Assembly (NCBI RefSeq): GCF_005502935.1
Contig: NZ_SCMP01000008.1
Coordinates: forward strand, 62,001-126,000
Direction: 5' to 3'
Length of the DNA: 64,000 nt
From: Pseudomonas sp. 2FG
GTDB taxonomy: Bacteria; Pseudomonadota; Gammaproteobacteria; Pseudomonadales; Pseudomonadaceae
Below, piece by piece: positions 12,101-20,928 of the stretch. The position numbers were made by a program, and so were the translations under genes. Below the pieces are notes generated by a model. The model made no database searches. It was not told the origin of the DNA and saw only the letters and a program-made list of their open reading frames with translations. Within the stretch, counting starts at the first letter, position 1, and each line of letters starts with the position of its first letter.

Positions 12101-12956
12101 ACAGCAGCACGCTGAGGTGCAGCTCGCCGAGCTGCGGGGCGGGCGACTCGGGCACCTCGATATAACCGTAGGCCAGCGGCAACGCGAGAATCATCAGACT
12201 GCTCAGCGCCGCACCGCAAAGCGCGCCCGGAAAGCCCCAGAGCATCGCCAGGCTGAGCATGGCCAGGCCCAGCAACGGCAAGGTCAGGGGCAGTGGCAAC
12301 ATGCCCAGCAGCCAGGGCAGGCCAAACAACAGCGCCACTAACAGCGGCCTCGGCGGCAGGCGCCGCAGCGGCTCGGCCAACGGCGGCGCACTGCTGCCCG
12401 GCAGCGACAGCACCCAGCCCCGGCGGCGCAACAAGACGGTGGCATAGGTCAGCAAGGGCGTGGCGATCACCAGCGTGCTCAAGCAGTAGGCCAGCCACAG
12501 GTTCAAGCTGGCGACCGCCCAGTTGTCCGCCGTCACGTACCCCGTCAGCAACAGCGCGCCTTGCCAAGTGATGGCCAGGAGGGTCACCGGCACCAGCACG
12601 CCCAGCAACATGAAGCGCAATAGATGGCCCAGATCGGGGAGGGCGACATCGAAGTCGCGGCGCTGCAGCAGCAACCACGCCAGGCCAATGCAGAGGGTTT
12701 CCGGTAGCGCGTACAGCGGCCCCCAGTGCCAGTCCAGCCCCCACAGTGGCGCGCTCAGCCAGGTATTCAGGTAAATCGCCAACAGTACCCGCGGCCCCCA
12801 CCAGAAGGTGAAAACCAGGCCCAGAGCAAACGGCAGGTACCAGAGCGCCACCCCCTCACTGAACTGGGTGGTGAGCGATAACCAGGTCGCCAGATGGAGC
12901 AGCGGCAGCGGTAGCCACCAGGTCCATGTGGGTAGGCGCTTGAATTCGGCGAGCAT
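9153..12956 (-). CDS. Membrane MASE1–LOV–PAS3–GGDEF–EAL cyclic-di-GMP enzyme, probably blue-light sensing
   Basis: This 1267-residue protein combines synthesis and breakdown domains for c-di-GMP. Residues 1–300 are a multi-helix MASE1 membrane sensor. Residues about 315–430 match a LOV domain: GRNCRFLQ with the flavin-adduct Cys at 363, then Asn 395, Asn 405 and Gln 425 at the spacing seen in flavin-binding LOV proteins. Three more PAS domains follow (about 445–810). The GGDEF domain has an intact GGDEF (903–907) and a product-inhibition RAED exactly five residues before it. The EAL domain has EVL instead of EAL (catalytic Glu 1036 kept) and an intact DDFGTGYSS loop. Both activities look possible. 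It is convergent with rimBK. Domain calls are firm; photoactivity is inferred from residues. Confidence 0.93.
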   Translation of the reverse strand: MLAEFKRLPTWTWWLPLPLLHLATWLSLTTQFSEGVALWYLPFALGLVFTFWWGPRVLLAIYLNTWLSAPLWGLDWHWGPLYALPETLCIGLAWLLLQRRDFDVALPDLGHLLRFMLLGVLVPVTLLAITWQGALLLTGYVTADNWAVASLNLWLAYCLSTLVIATPLLTYATVLLRRRGWVLSLPGSSAPPLAEPLRRLPPRPLLVALLFGLPWLLGMLPLPLTLPLLGLAMLSLAMLWGFPGALCGAALSSLMILALPLAYGYIEVPESPAPQLGELHLSVLLLMFATLLVGRSLSDLRLALGRSAQMQQQLALANLALQASPLGISIADARQADMPLIYCNPVFERISGYSREEILGRNCRFLQSDDRDQAELQRMRTALQRGESCQVVLRNYRKNGSQFWNEVTLAPMRDEQGISHYVALQNDVSARERLALELATRREELLRQTHLLSQTEAIADIGGWVLEVPSFNMFWSEGSFRIYELDPSGAPPTLKQALGYFDEDSVALMQKTLAEVLEFAQPFDIEVRSLTARGNSRWLRIKGLAERDAGQVIRIYGAIQDLTARKRAEQQLRERDEWLRLFFEAPLIGMAMISPQRGWLEVNAKLCQVLGRSREELRSGSWVAITHPYDLAVEAPLFEAVRAGRRDDYELDKRFLRADGSVIYTRLSLRAVRDSQGRLEACLALIEDITARHEAEARYRALVEHAPEAIVLFTAEGGMLDANENAARLFKLSRTELLGKSTIELSPLRQADGRTSAQAGNEYIVAALDGATPVFEWLHRDSAGRLLPCEVRLVRLPGEQQLIRGSITDISERQRYQREIERLAYSDDLTGLPNRRLLLDRLQHAMTRELRDGCFGALLFIDLDHFKTVNDSLGHPVGDALLRAVTARLAGCLRAEDTLARLGGDEFVVLLEALGESPEVAGEHAAEVGEKLLQSLLGSYQLDGHELSVSASMGIALHPFGAQGAADVLKQADTAMYRAKQGGRNALHFFAPAMQAVIDQRLQLQSELRQAIARGQLHLMFQPQLALANGRVAGAEVLLRWTHPERGEISPEQFIPLAEETGLIQDLGVWVLEQACAALGRWHWRWPQLMLAVNLSPYELRQFDLVQRVSACLQCHGLPASVLELEITEGVLLEDVDQCIAAMQALKRLGVRFALDDFGTGYSSLTYLKRLPLDRLKIDRSFIKDLEVEASGLMLVETILVIARNLGLECVAEGIENQAQFESLRAHGCSLGQGYYFSPPLGEAEFLEWLAENSSAVGWDGALTQAD

Positions 12957-13071
12957 GCTGACCTCGTGCCAATACGCTGAACTAGCATAGATCAGCGCCG
13001 CCGCGTCCGTTGCGCAGATTAAACCGCGCCCGGCAAACTCAAGGCCGCACTTGCCCCCTCACCTAAACCAA

Positions 13072-14385
13072 TCAAGCCGCGTCGCGCGGTAGCAACAGCC
13101 CCAACGGCAAGCACAGCCGCGCCTCCAGCCCGCCACCCGAACGGTTGCGCAACTCGACGCTGCCGCCGTGCTGGGCGGCGATGCGTTTAACGATCGCCAG
13201 GCCGAGGCCGGTGCCCTTACCGCCGCGGGCACGGTCGCCGCGAATGAAGGGGTTGAAGATATCGTCCAGCTCCGCCGGATCGATCCCATGGCCACGGTCC
13301 AACACGCTGAGCACCACATAGGGCGCGCTCTGATCCCCGGACACGTAAGCCGCCACTTCCACGGCATTGCCGCCGTGGTGCAAGGCATTCTCGATCAGGT
13401 TGTTGAGCAGGCGCTTGATCGACACCCGGCGCAGCGGGAAGGCCGGCACCGGCTCGAGGCACAGGCGTACCCGCTCCCGGTCATGATTGAAGGGTGCCAC
13501 CACCTCGCGCACCAGCTCGGCGAGTTCCACCTCTTCCAGCCGCTCATCACGACCGTCGCGGATAAAGGCGAGGAACTGATCGAGGATCGCGTCCATGTCC
13601 TCGATGTCGCGCACCATATCCTCGACCAGCTCGGCGTCGCTGTTCAGCAGCTCCAGCGCCAAGCGCAGGCGGGTCAGCGGCGTGCGCAGATCATGGGAAA
13701 CCCCGGCGAGCATCAACTCCCGCTCGCGGGCGGCCTGCTCGACGCCCTCGGCCATCTGGTTAAAGGCGCGATACACCTCGGTCATCTCGCTCGGCGTGTC
13801 GCTGCTCGGCAGGCGCACGCTGCGGCCCTGGCCGAGCTGGCGGGCGGCGAACACCAGTTGTTTGAGCGGCTGATTGAGCTGGCGCACGAAGATCCAGGCC
13901 GCCGCCGTCGACAACAGGCCAATGGCCAGGAACCAGCCGAGCACGCTCCAGATCTTCTGCCCGCGCAACGGATGCGGGTACAGCGGCACCTCGACCCAAC
14001 CCTCACCGAAACTGGGCGACCGCACCCACAACGCGGAAGGTTGGTGCACACGCAGGCGCACTTCGGTATCCGGGCCCAGTTCCATGCGCATCTGCCGCTG
14101 GAAGATCCCGGTGTAGGGCCAGTGCTGCTCGCCCGGCGGCGCCGCGGCGTCCGGCGTCCAGCGCAGACCGGCGGCCTGGGCGACCAGCGGGCGCGACTCT
14201 GCATCGGTCGCCCAGTAGGCGCGCAGGGTCAGCGCCGCGCCGTGGCTGTATTGGCGGTCGACCAGCACGTCCTCGTTCATCATCAGATAAACCAGGGTCA
14301 GCGCCTTGGAGAACAGCACCACCCCCAGCACCAGCCAGAGCGTGCGGGCGAAGAAGCTTTGCGGGAACCACAGCGGGGTTTTCAT
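13072..14385 (-). CDS. amgS: AmgS/EnvZ-type membrane sensor histidine kinase
   Basis: A 437-residue inner-membrane kinase with two N-terminal helices around a periplasmic domain, then HAMP (about 180–235), the phosphorylated His in GVSHDLRTPLTRLRL, the N box NNLIENALHHGG, and G boxes DRGHGID and GKGTGLGLAI. In P. aeruginosa the equivalent AmgS, with AmgR, responds to membrane stress from mistranslated proteins and raises aminoglycoside tolerance. I chose ATG 14385 (MKTPLWFPQSFF), the usual N terminus; the frame runs 25 codons further upstream. It follows amgR by 71 bp, and that gap holds a strong hairpin that could uncouple expression of the two. Confidence 0.93.
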   Translation of the reverse strand: MKTPLWFPQSFFARTLWLVLGVVLFSKALTLVYLMMNEDVLVDRQYSHGAALTLRAYWATDAESRPLVAQAAGLRWTPDAAAPPGEQHWPYTGIFQRQMRMELGPDTEVRLRVHQPSALWVRSPSFGEGWVEVPLYPHPLRGQKIWSVLGWFLAIGLLSTAAAWIFVRQLNQPLKQLVFAARQLGQGRSVRLPSSDTPSEMTEVYRAFNQMAEGVEQAARERELMLAGVSHDLRTPLTRLRLALELLNSDAELVEDMVRDIEDMDAILDQFLAFIRDGRDERLEEVELAELVREVVAPFNHDRERVRLCLEPVPAFPLRRVSIKRLLNNLIENALHHGGNAVEVAAYVSGDQSAPYVVLSVLDRGHGIDPAELDDIFNPFIRGDRARGGKGTGLGLAIVKRIAAQHGGSVELRNRSGGGLEARLCLPLGLLLPRDAA

Positions 14386-14413
14386 CGATGCACAACCAAA
14401 GAACCGATCAGAC

Positions 14414-14453
14414 GTAGGGTGAGTGACGCCACCACGGTGGCTAACCCACCCTA
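14414..14453. repeat. Palindromic hairpin element between amgR and amgS
   Basis: TAGGGTGAGT pairs imperfectly with ACCCACCCTA, and an inner GCCACC-AC-GGTGGC stem lies between them. The whole fills most of the amgR–amgS gap. The TAGGGTG outer arm resembles other intergenic palindromes in this window, such as the one at 43.8 kb. There is no T run, so it is not a classical terminator. It may be an mRNA-stabilising or partly terminating structure. Confidence 0.6.
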
Positions 14454-14456
14454 GGA

Positions 14457-15188
14457 TCATTTATTACCGTCAGGCACGAACACGTAACCGACACCCCAGA
14501 CCGTCTGGATATAGCGCGGCTTCGACGGGTCCGGCTCGATCAGCCGCCGCAATCGCGAGATCTGCACGTCGATGGAGCGCTCCAGCGCGTCCCACTCGCG
14601 GCCCCGCGCCAGGTTCATCAACTTGTCGCGGGTCAGCGGCTCACGCGCGTGCTGCACCAGCGCCTTGAGCACGGCGAACTCCCCGGTGGTGAGCATGTGC
14701 AGCTCATCGCCTCGCTTCAGCTCGCGGGTGGCGAGGAACAACTCATAGTCGCCAAAGCTGACCGTTTCGTCCTCGCTGCCCGGCGCGCCCGGCACCGGCG
14801 CGGTCTGCCGGCGCAACACCGCCCTGATCCGCGCCAGCAGCTCGCGCGGGTTGAAGGGTTTGGCCAGGTAATCGTCGGCGCCCTGTTCCAGGCCCTGGAT
14901 CCGGCTGCTTTCATCGCCTTTGGCGGTGAGCATGATGATCGGCACCTGATTGTTCGACTCACGCAGGCGCCGGCAGGCCGACAGCCCGTCCTCACCCGGC
15001 AGCATCAGGTCGAGCACCACCAACTGGAACAGCTCGCGGGCCAGCAGACGGTCCATCTGCTCGACGTTTTCCACCGTCCGCACGCGGTAGCCTTGCTCGT
15101 CGAGAAAGCGCTCTAACAAGCGCCGTAGACCGGGATCGTCATCGACGATGAGGATTTTTTCGCCTTCAACCGTGGCCGTGTTGCTCAT
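14457..15188 (-). CDS. amgR: AmgR/OmpR-type response regulator
   Basis: A 243-residue regulator with a receiver domain (acidic pocket ILIVDDD, phospho-acceptor Asp in VVLDLMLPGEDG, Lys in LAKPFNPRELLARI) and a C-terminal OmpR-type winged helix (about 140–240, including RSIDVQISRLRRLIE). It is the DNA-binding partner of AmgS. I start it at ATG 15188 (MSNTATVEGEKILIV) because AGGAGCC lies just upstream. That ribosome-binding site is almost all that remains of the native leader: a 262-bp repeat-bounded element begins 12 bases upstream of the start codon, so the promoter must lie in or beyond it. Confidence 0.95.
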   Translation of the reverse strand: MSNTATVEGEKILIVDDDPGLRRLLERFLDEQGYRVRTVENVEQMDRLLARELFQLVVLDLMLPGEDGLSACRRLRESNNQVPIIMLTAKGDESSRIQGLEQGADDYLAKPFNPRELLARIRAVLRRQTAPVPGAPGSEDETVSFGDYELFLATRELKRGDELHMLTTGEFAVLKALVQHAREPLTRDKLMNLARGREWDALERSIDVQISRLRRLIEPDPSKPRYIQTVWGVGYVFVPDGNK

Positions 15189-15677
15189 AGAGGCTCCTAA
15201 GGCTCTGTTGACGTTTGATGACGAACCGCGTTGTCGCCTGAAAGCGCGCCAGGCAAGGCGCAGGCCGCAGGGAATGCATTCCCTTGCCAAGGCCTGCAAC
15301 GCAGCATGGCACGCTTTCAGGCACAACCCGAGGGGCCGGGCCCGCTGTTGCGCAGGGCGGTGTTACTCGTCGTTCATTTGGACTAACCAAATCACACTCC
15401 TCGCGCCTTGCCCTGCGCAACAGCAGGCTCCGGCGCGGCCGTCATTAAACGTCAACAGAGCCTAATTCGGCGCACAGTATGGCGCAGACGCCGCGCTAGG
15501 CGCGCGCCGCATTCGTTAGCAGATTTTTCCTCGCCTCCCGACTAAAGCCAGGAGTCTGTCGGACTTAGAACGGCTCTACGGCGAAAGCCTGGATATTGAC
15601 CCGACTGACTCCTAGGTATACTGCCGGCCATTTTGCGGCAGGCGCGACTTGCCTTCATTTCTCTGTCAGGTGGTTTT
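15189..15677. other. Divergent amgR–tex intergenic region, mostly filled by the MITE-like element
   Basis: This 489-bp gap separates divergently transcribed amgR and tex. Twelve bases next to amgR keep its ribosome-binding site; 15201–15462 is the inserted element. The remaining 215 bp next to tex must hold the tex promoter and possibly the displaced native amgR promoter. I see no clear -35/-10 pair and no gene. Confidence 0.7.
15201..15462. mobile_element. 262-bp MITE-like element with terminal inverted repeats and TAA target duplication
   Basis: The left end reads GGCTCTGTTGACGTTTGATG, and the right end read inwards is GGCTCTGTTGACGTTTAATG. The inverted repeats continue for 23 bases with one mismatch (15201–15223 and 15440–15462). 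TAA occurs directly outside both ends (15198–15200, 15463–15465), as expected of a target-site duplication. No transposase frame is present. The inside is two long hairpins: one of GCCTGAAAGCG/CGCTTTCAGGC with a GGAATGCATTCC tip, the other of CTGTTGCGCAGGG/CCCTGCGCAACAG with an ATTTGG…CCAAAT tip. This is the structure of a non-autonomous miniature transposable element. Confidence 0.8.
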
Positions 15678-18002
15678 ATGGACAGCATCAACAACCGTAT
15701 CGCCGAGGAACTCGGGGTCCGCCCGCAACAGGTCGCTGCCGCCGTGGCCTTGCTCGATGAAGGCTCCACCGTGCCCTTTATCGCCCGTTATCGCAAAGAG
15801 GTCACCGGCAGCCTGGACGACACCCAGTTGCGCAACCTCGAAGAGCGCCTGCGCTACCTGCGCGAACTCGACGAGCGCCGCGCCAGCATCCTCGCCAGCA
15901 TCGAGGAGCAAGGCAAGCTGACTCCCGAACTGGCCCGCGAAATCAAACTCGCCGAGACCAAGACGCGCCTCGAAGACTTGTATTTGCCCTACAAGCAAAA
16001 ACGTCGCACCAAGGGCCAGATCGCCCTGGAAGCCGGCCTAGGCGGGCTGGCCGACGGCCTGTTCAACGACCCGACCCTGAGCCCGGAAGGCGAAGCCGCC
16101 CGCTTCGTCGACGCGGAAAAAGGCGTCGCCGATGTCAAGGCCGCCCTGGAAGGCGCCAAATACATCCTCATGGAACGCTTCGCCGAAGACGCCAGCCTGC
16201 TCGACAAGCTGCGCAGCTTCCTCAAGCACGACGCCACCCTCAGCGCCCGCGTGGTCGCTGGCAAGGAAGCAGAAGGCGCCAAGTTCCGCGACTACTTCGA
16301 GCACGACGAACCGCTGAAAAGCGTGCCCTCGCACCGGGCCCTGGCGATTTTCCGTGGCCGCAACGAGGGCATCCTCAGTTCGGCGCTGAAAGTCGGCGAC
16401 GAGACGCCGGGCACCCTGCACCCCTGCGAACTGATGATCGGCGAGCGTTTCGGCCTGAAAGCCCCTTCTTCTCAAGAGAGCGGCCGCGCCGCCGACAAAT
16501 GGCTGGCCGAAGTGGTGCGCTGGACCTGGAAGGTCAAGCTCTACACCCACCTGGAAACCGACCTGTTCGGCGAACTACGCGAAAGCGCGGAAACCGAAGC
16601 CATCAGCGTCTTCGCCCACAACCTGCACGACCTGCTGCTCGCCGCGCCGGCCGGCCCGCGTGCGACCCTGGGCCTCGATCCGGGCCTGCGTACCGGCTGC
16701 AAGGTCGCAGTGGTGGATGCCACCGGCAAGCTGCTGGATACCGCGACGGTCTACCCGCACGTGCCGAAGAACCAGTGGGACCAGAGCATCGCCGTGCTCG
16801 CCGCGCTGTGCGCCAAGCATGCGGTCGACCTGATCGCCATCGGCAATGGCACCGCCAGCCGCGAGACCGACAAACTGGCCGCCGAGCTGATCAAAAAATA
16901 TCCGGCGCTGAAAATGACCAAGATCATGGTCAGCGAAGCCGGCGCCTCGGTGTACTCGGCCTCGGAACTGGCGGCTAAGGAATTCCCCGATCTCGACGTG
17001 TCGATCCGTGGCGCGGTGTCGATCGCCCGGCGCCTGCAAGATCCGCTGGCCGAGCTGGTGAAGATCGAGCCGAAATCCATCGGCGTCGGCCAGTACCAAC
17101 ACGACGTCTCCCAGCTGAAACTGGCGCGCAGCCTGGATGCGGTGGTGGAAGACTGCGTGAACGCCGTCGGCGTCGACGTCAACACCGCCTCGGCGGCCCT
17201 GCTGGCGCGCATCTCCGGTCTGAATGCGACCCTGGCGCAGAATATCGTCGCCCACCGCGACGCCAACGGCGCGTTCAAGACCCGCGACGCCCTGAAGAAA
17301 GTCAGCCGCCTCGGTGAAAAAACCTTCGAACAGGCCGCCGGCTTCCTCCGTGTGATGAACGGCGACAACCCGCTGGACGCCTCCGCGGTGCACCCGGAAA
17401 CCTACCCGCTGGTCCAACGGATCGCCGCCGATACCGGCCGCGATCTGCGCTCGCTGGTCGGCGACGCGAGCTTCCTCAAACGCCTCGACCCGAAGAAATT
17501 CACCGACCAGGTCTTTGGCCTGGTCACAGTCACCGACATCCTCCAGGAGCTGGAGAAACCCGGCCGCGACCCTCGCCCCGAGTTCAAGACCGCCGAATTC
17601 CAGGACGGCGTCGAAACCCTCAAGGACCTGCAACTGGGCATGGTGCTGGAAGGCGTGGTGACCAACGTCACCAACTTCGGCGCCTTCGTCGACATCGGCG
17701 TGCATCAGGACGGCCTGGTGCATATCTCGGCGCTGTCGGAGAAGTTCATCAAGGACCCGCGCGAAGCGGTCAAGGCCGGCGACGTGGTCAAGGTCAAGGT
17801 GCTGGAGGTGGATATCCCGCGTAACCGCATCGCCCTGTCGATGCGCCTGGCCGATACCCCCGGCGAGAAGCTCGAAGGCCAACGCGGCAGCCGCGCAGCG
17901 AACCAGCCGCGCCAGCCCAGCGCGCCGCGCAGCGAAGCCAAGGCACCGGCCAGCGGCGCCATGGCGGCGCTATTTGCCAATGCCAAACAGTTGAAGAAAT
18001 AG
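15678..18002 (+). CDS. tex: Tex, S1-domain transcription accessory protein
   Basis: Tex is a large cytoplasmic nucleic-acid-binding protein related to eukaryotic Spt6 that affects transcription and toxin expression. The 774 residues show the helical N-terminal part, a YqgF/RNase H-like domain starting near [16 protein letters not shown] (about 330), helix-hairpin-helix motifs ([15 protein letters not shown], about 510), and a C-terminal S1 RNA-binding domain (about 650–720, with [20 protein letters not shown]). I chose ATG 15678 ([12 protein letters not shown]), preceded by CAGGTGG; the frame extends 15 codons upstream. The Pro/Ala/Arg-rich last 60 residues are probably disordered. Confidence 0.96.
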   Translation: MDSINNRIAEELGVRPQQVAAAVALLDEGSTVPFIARYRKEVTGSLDDTQLRNLEERLRYLRELDERRASILASIEEQGKLTPELAREIKLAETKTRLEDLYLPYKQKRRTKGQIALEAGLGGLADGLFNDPTLSPEGEAARFVDAEKGVADVKAALEGAKYILMERFAEDASLLDKLRSFLKHDATLSARVVAGKEAEGAKFRDYFEHDEPLKSVPSHRALAIFRGRNEGILSSALKVGDETPGTLHPCELMIGERFGLKAPSSQESGRAADKWLAEVVRWTWKVKLYTHLETDLFGELRESAETEAISVFAHNLHDLLLAAPAGPRATLGLDPGLRTGCKVAVVDATGKLLDTATVYPHVPKNQWDQSIAVLAALCAKHAVDLIAIGNGTASRETDKLAAELIKKYPALKMTKIMVSEAGASVYSASELAAKEFPDLDVSIRGAVSIARRLQDPLAELVKIEPKSIGVGQYQHDVSQLKLARSLDAVVEDCVNAVGVDVNTASAALLARISGLNATLAQNIVAHRDANGAFKTRDALKKVSRLGEKTFEQAAGFLRVMNGDNPLDASAVHPETYPLVQRIAADTGRDLRSLVGDASFLKRLDPKKFTDQVFGLVTVTDILQELEKPGRDPRPEFKTAEFQDGVETLKDLQLGMVLEGVVTNVTNFGAFVDIGVHQDGLVHISALSEKFIKDPREAVKAGDVVKVKVLEVDIPRNRIALSMRLADTPGEKLEGQRGSRAANQPRQPSAPRSEAKAPASGAMAALFANAKQLKK

Positions 18003-18041
18003 ATGCAGCAGTTCTGCGTCGTTGCCTTGCTCTGGTGACCC

Positions 18042-18803
18042 ATGAAAATTGTGACCTGGAACTGTAACGGCGCACTGCGTAACAAACTGGCCGAGGCGGA
18101 TGCCTTGCAAGCAGACGTTTTGGTCATTCAGGAGTGCGAAGACCCCGCGCAGTCGACAGTGCTGTACCAAGAGTGGGCCGGACATTACCTGTGGATAGGT
18201 GACTCAAAGAACAAAGGCATTGGTGTATTCGCGCGCAACAATCACCGGGTTAAAGCCCTGCCATGGGCTGGCGAGTACAGCATTGATGGACTTTCCAGCC
18301 CAAGCGCCGCACTGGCTTGGCGCACGCGGGATCTGAAATATTTCCTGCCGTTCTCCATCAATGACCGCCTAAAGGCACTGGCTGTCTGGACCACGGGTAG
18401 CGATTCACAGGTGTTCTCCTATATCGGGCAACTCTGGAAATATCTGCAGATTCATCGCCACGAATTGGCACAAGACAACACGATCATTCTGGGCGACCTC
18501 AACAGCAATGCCATCTGGGATAAAACGGACAGATGGTGGAACCACTCAGATGTAGTACACGAACTGGCCTCTCTGGGCCTAGCAAGCATTTACCATCAGC
18601 AGGGCGAACTGCAGGGTAGTGAACAAAGGGCAACTTTTTATCTGCAACGCAATCTGCAAAAGTCCTATCACATTGACTATGTCTTCGCTGCCGCCAACCT
18701 TTTGCCAGACTGCCAGCTTGAAATTGGCGCCCCATCAGACTGGCTCGGCATCAGCGACCATATGCCACTTACACTAACCATCCGCAGCGCCGCGTCGCCC
18801 TGA
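18042..18803 (+). CDS. Endonuclease/exonuclease/phosphatase-family protein, probably transferred
   Basis: At 253 residues it has the metal-dependent EEP fold. [11 protein letters not shown] opens the first strand with the conserved Asn, IQECE carries the catalytic Glu, LGDLNSN carries the Asp/Asn pair, and SDHMPL near the end has the catalytic Asp-His. Family members cut DNA or RNA or remove phosphates, and the substrate is not predictable here. The DNA is visibly richer in A and T than tex and gshA on either side, and codon use differs. From memory, the PAO1 order has no such gene at this point, so recent acquisition is likely. The last 23 residues may vary. Confidence 0.85.
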   Translation: MKIVTWNCNGALRNKLAEADALQADVLVIQECEDPAQSTVLYQEWAGHYLWIGDSKNKGIGVFARNNHRVKALPWAGEYSIDGLSSPSAALAWRTRDLKYFLPFSINDRLKALAVWTTGSDSQVFSYIGQLWKYLQIHRHELAQDNTIILGDLNSNAIWDKTDRWWNHSDVVHELASLGLASIYHQQGELQGSEQRATFYLQRNLQKSYHIDYVFAAANLLPDCQLEIGAPSDWLGISDHMPLTLTIRSAASP

Positions 18804-18824
18804 CGCAAACGCATAGCGCCCAGC

Positions 18825-18854
18825 TATAACCCTCTTTACCCGCAGCGGGTTATA
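18825..18854. terminator. Hairpin after the EEP gene
   Basis: TATAACCC and GGGTTATA form an eight-pair perfect stem with a 14-base loop, 22 bp past the EEP-gene stop. There is no T run, so it is a weak terminator or an mRNA-end structure rather than a classical intrinsic terminator. Confidence 0.4.
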
Positions 18855-18951
18855 AAGCGGCATCGACCGGCTCCGTCGGTTTTCTCGCCCCCTTGTAGAC
18901 CGCTCCGTCCACCCCCATATTGGGGCGACCGACGCGTGAAGGAATACCATT

Positions 18952-20535
18952 TTGAGCGATCTTCTCTCCCGCCGCCTGGCTCTGCTCGGCGAGCGCGCCA
19001 ACCTTGCCCTGCTCACCCAGTGCCTGCATGGCATCGAGCGGGAATGCCTGCGCGTCGATGCCCACGGCCAGCTCGCGCTGACGCCGCACCCGGCCGCCCT
19101 GGGCTCGGCGCTGACGCATCCGCAGATCACCACCGACTACTCCGAGTCGCTGCTGGAGTTCATCACCCCGGCCGAGCCGGACCCGGCGGCCACCCTGGCG
19201 GATCTGGAGCAGATCCATCGCTTCGCCTACAGCAAGCTCGACGGCGAGTATCTGTGGAGCCCGTCGATGCCCTGCCCGCTGCCGGAAGAGGAGCGGATTC
19301 CGATCGCCCACTATGGCAGCTCACACATCGGCCAGCTGAAATACGTCTATCGCAAGGGCCTGGCGCTGCGTTACGGCAAGACCATGCAGTGCATCGCCGG
19401 CATTCACTACAACTTCTCCCTGCCGGAAGCGCTCTGGCCAGTGTTGCAACAGGCCGAAGGCAACACCCAGAGCCCGCGCGATTACCAGTCGGCGCGTTAT
19501 ATCGCCCTGATCCGTAACTTCAGGCGCTACAGCTGGCTGCTGATGTACCTGTTCGGCGCCTCGCCAACGCTGGACGCCGGCTTCCTGCGGGGCCGCCCGC
19601 ACCAGCTCAAGCAGCTCGATGCGCAGACCCTGTACCTGCCCTACGCCACCAGCCTGCGGATGAGCGATCTGGGCTACCAAAGCAGCGCCCAGTCAGGCCT
19701 GACGCCCTGCTACAACGACCTGGCCAGCTATACCCACAGCCTGCACCAGGCGGTCTCCACGCCCTACCCGGCCTATGCCGAAATCGGCACCCAGCACAAT
19801 GGCGAGTGGCTGCAGCTCAACACCAACATCCTGCAGATCGAAAACGAGTACTACTCGAACATCCGCCCGAAGCGCGTGACCGATAGCGGCGAGCGGCCGA
19901 TCCAGGCGCTGATGGCGCGTGGCGTGCAGTACGTCGAAGTGCGTTGCCTGGACATCAACCCCTTCCTGCCGCTGGGTATCGACCTGGCGGAAGCCCGCTT
20001 CCTCGACGCCTTCCTGCTGTTCTGCGCCCTGCAGGACAGCCCGGAGCTGGCCGGGGCGGAATGCCACGGCTGTACCGACAACTTCCTCAAAGTGGTTAAA
20101 GAAGGCCGCCGCCCAGGCCTGCACCTGCAACGCCATGGCGAACCGGTGGAACTGCACACCTGGGCCCAGCAACTACTCGACAGTATCCAGCGGCTCGCGA
20201 CCTTGCTCGACAGCAGCCACGGCGGCGATAGCCACAGCCAAGCGCTGGCCGCGCAACGGGCCAAGCTCGACGACCCGGCGCTGACGCCTTCGGCACAGGT
20301 ACTGGCCAGCCTGCAGGAGCACGGGGAGAGCTTCGCCGAGTTCGCCCTGCGCCAGAGCCAGGCCCATGCCGACTACTTCCGCAGCCAACCGCTGAGCGTC
20401 ACGGAGCAAACCGCCTTCGAGGAATCGGTACGCCAGTCGCTGGCCGCACAGGCTGAGTTGGAGCGCGCGCAGGTCGGTGATTTCGACACCTTTGTCGCCG
20501 CCTACCAGGCGAGCATCCTCGCCCTCGCGGTTTAG
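18952..20535 (+). CDS. gshA: Glutamate–cysteine ligase, first step of glutathione synthesis
   Basis: GshA joins glutamate and cysteine using ATP to make gamma-glutamylcysteine. The 527 residues match the proteobacterial GshA family: an early [10 protein letters not shown] substrate segment, [22 protein letters not shown] and [17 protein letters not shown]. The start is TTG at 18952, preceded by GAAGGAATACC; no in-frame ATG fits the expected N terminus ([13 protein letters not shown]). It stands alone, with the EEP gene before it and a short RMF-like gene after it. Confidence 0.97.
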   Translation: MSDLLSRRLALLGERANLALLTQCLHGIERECLRVDAHGQLALTPHPAALGSALTHPQITTDYSESLLEFITPAEPDPAATLADLEQIHRFAYSKLDGEYLWSPSMPCPLPEEERIPIAHYGSSHIGQLKYVYRKGLALRYGKTMQCIAGIHYNFSLPEALWPVLQQAEGNTQSPRDYQSARYIALIRNFRRYSWLLMYLFGASPTLDAGFLRGRPHQLKQLDAQTLYLPYATSLRMSDLGYQSSAQSGLTPCYNDLASYTHSLHQAVSTPYPAYAEIGTQHNGEWLQLNTNILQIENEYYSNIRPKRVTDSGERPIQALMARGVQYVEVRCLDINPFLPLGIDLAEARFLDAFLLFCALQDSPELAGAECHGCTDNFLKVVKEGRRPGLHLQRHGEPVELHTWAQQLLDSIQRLATLLDSSHGGDSHSQALAAQRAKLDDPALTPSAQVLASLQEHGESFAEFALRQSQAHADYFRSQPLSVTEQTAFEESVRQSLAAQAELERAQVGDFDTFVAAYQASILALAV

Positions 20536-20645
20536 TCGACTCCGTCACAAAAGCCGCCAGCGGGGCAAAAGCCGGGATCGGCGGCTCAGTCGCCGCCGGC
20601 CAGTGGGGCTAGCATAAGCACAGTTTGGTTAATGTGAGCTTACCC

Positions 20646-20870
20646 ATGGCGCCCCCCGCGGCCCTCCCCGACGCAGACCGGCCCGACCAAGACCGACATT
20701 GGAGCCTGGAAAGCCTGAACAAGGCCTACCAACAAGGCTACATGGCCGGCCTCACCGGCCACCCGCTCAGCCAGCAAGCGCAGCGCGTCGAAGTACTCGC
20801 CGCGGCCTGGGAAGCCGGTTGGAATGATGGTGACAAACAGCACCAGCTGCTGATTCAGAAGACCGCCTAA
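20646..20870 (+). CDS. Small protein resembling ribosome modulation factor
   Basis: About 74 residues long, it has a disordered Pro/Asp-rich start and then a helical segment with AYQQGYMAGLTG and WEAGWNDG. That spacing recalls ribosome modulation factor, where a GYxAG helix and a WxxGW end pack against the ribosome. It may be an RMF-like protein or simply share the fold. I prefer ATG 20646; a TTG at 20625 would add seven residues, and neither start has a strong ribosome-binding site. It lies between gshA and the convergent argA. Confidence 0.7.
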   Translation: MAPPAALPDADRPDQDRHWSLESLNKAYQQGYMAGLTGHPLSQQAQRVEVLAAAWEAGWNDGDKQHQLLIQKTA

Positions 20871-20928
20871 GCGCCTGTTGGCAAGTAGGCTGGGTAGAGC
20901 CTACGGTCTGTTGCTCAAAGGATCGCCT

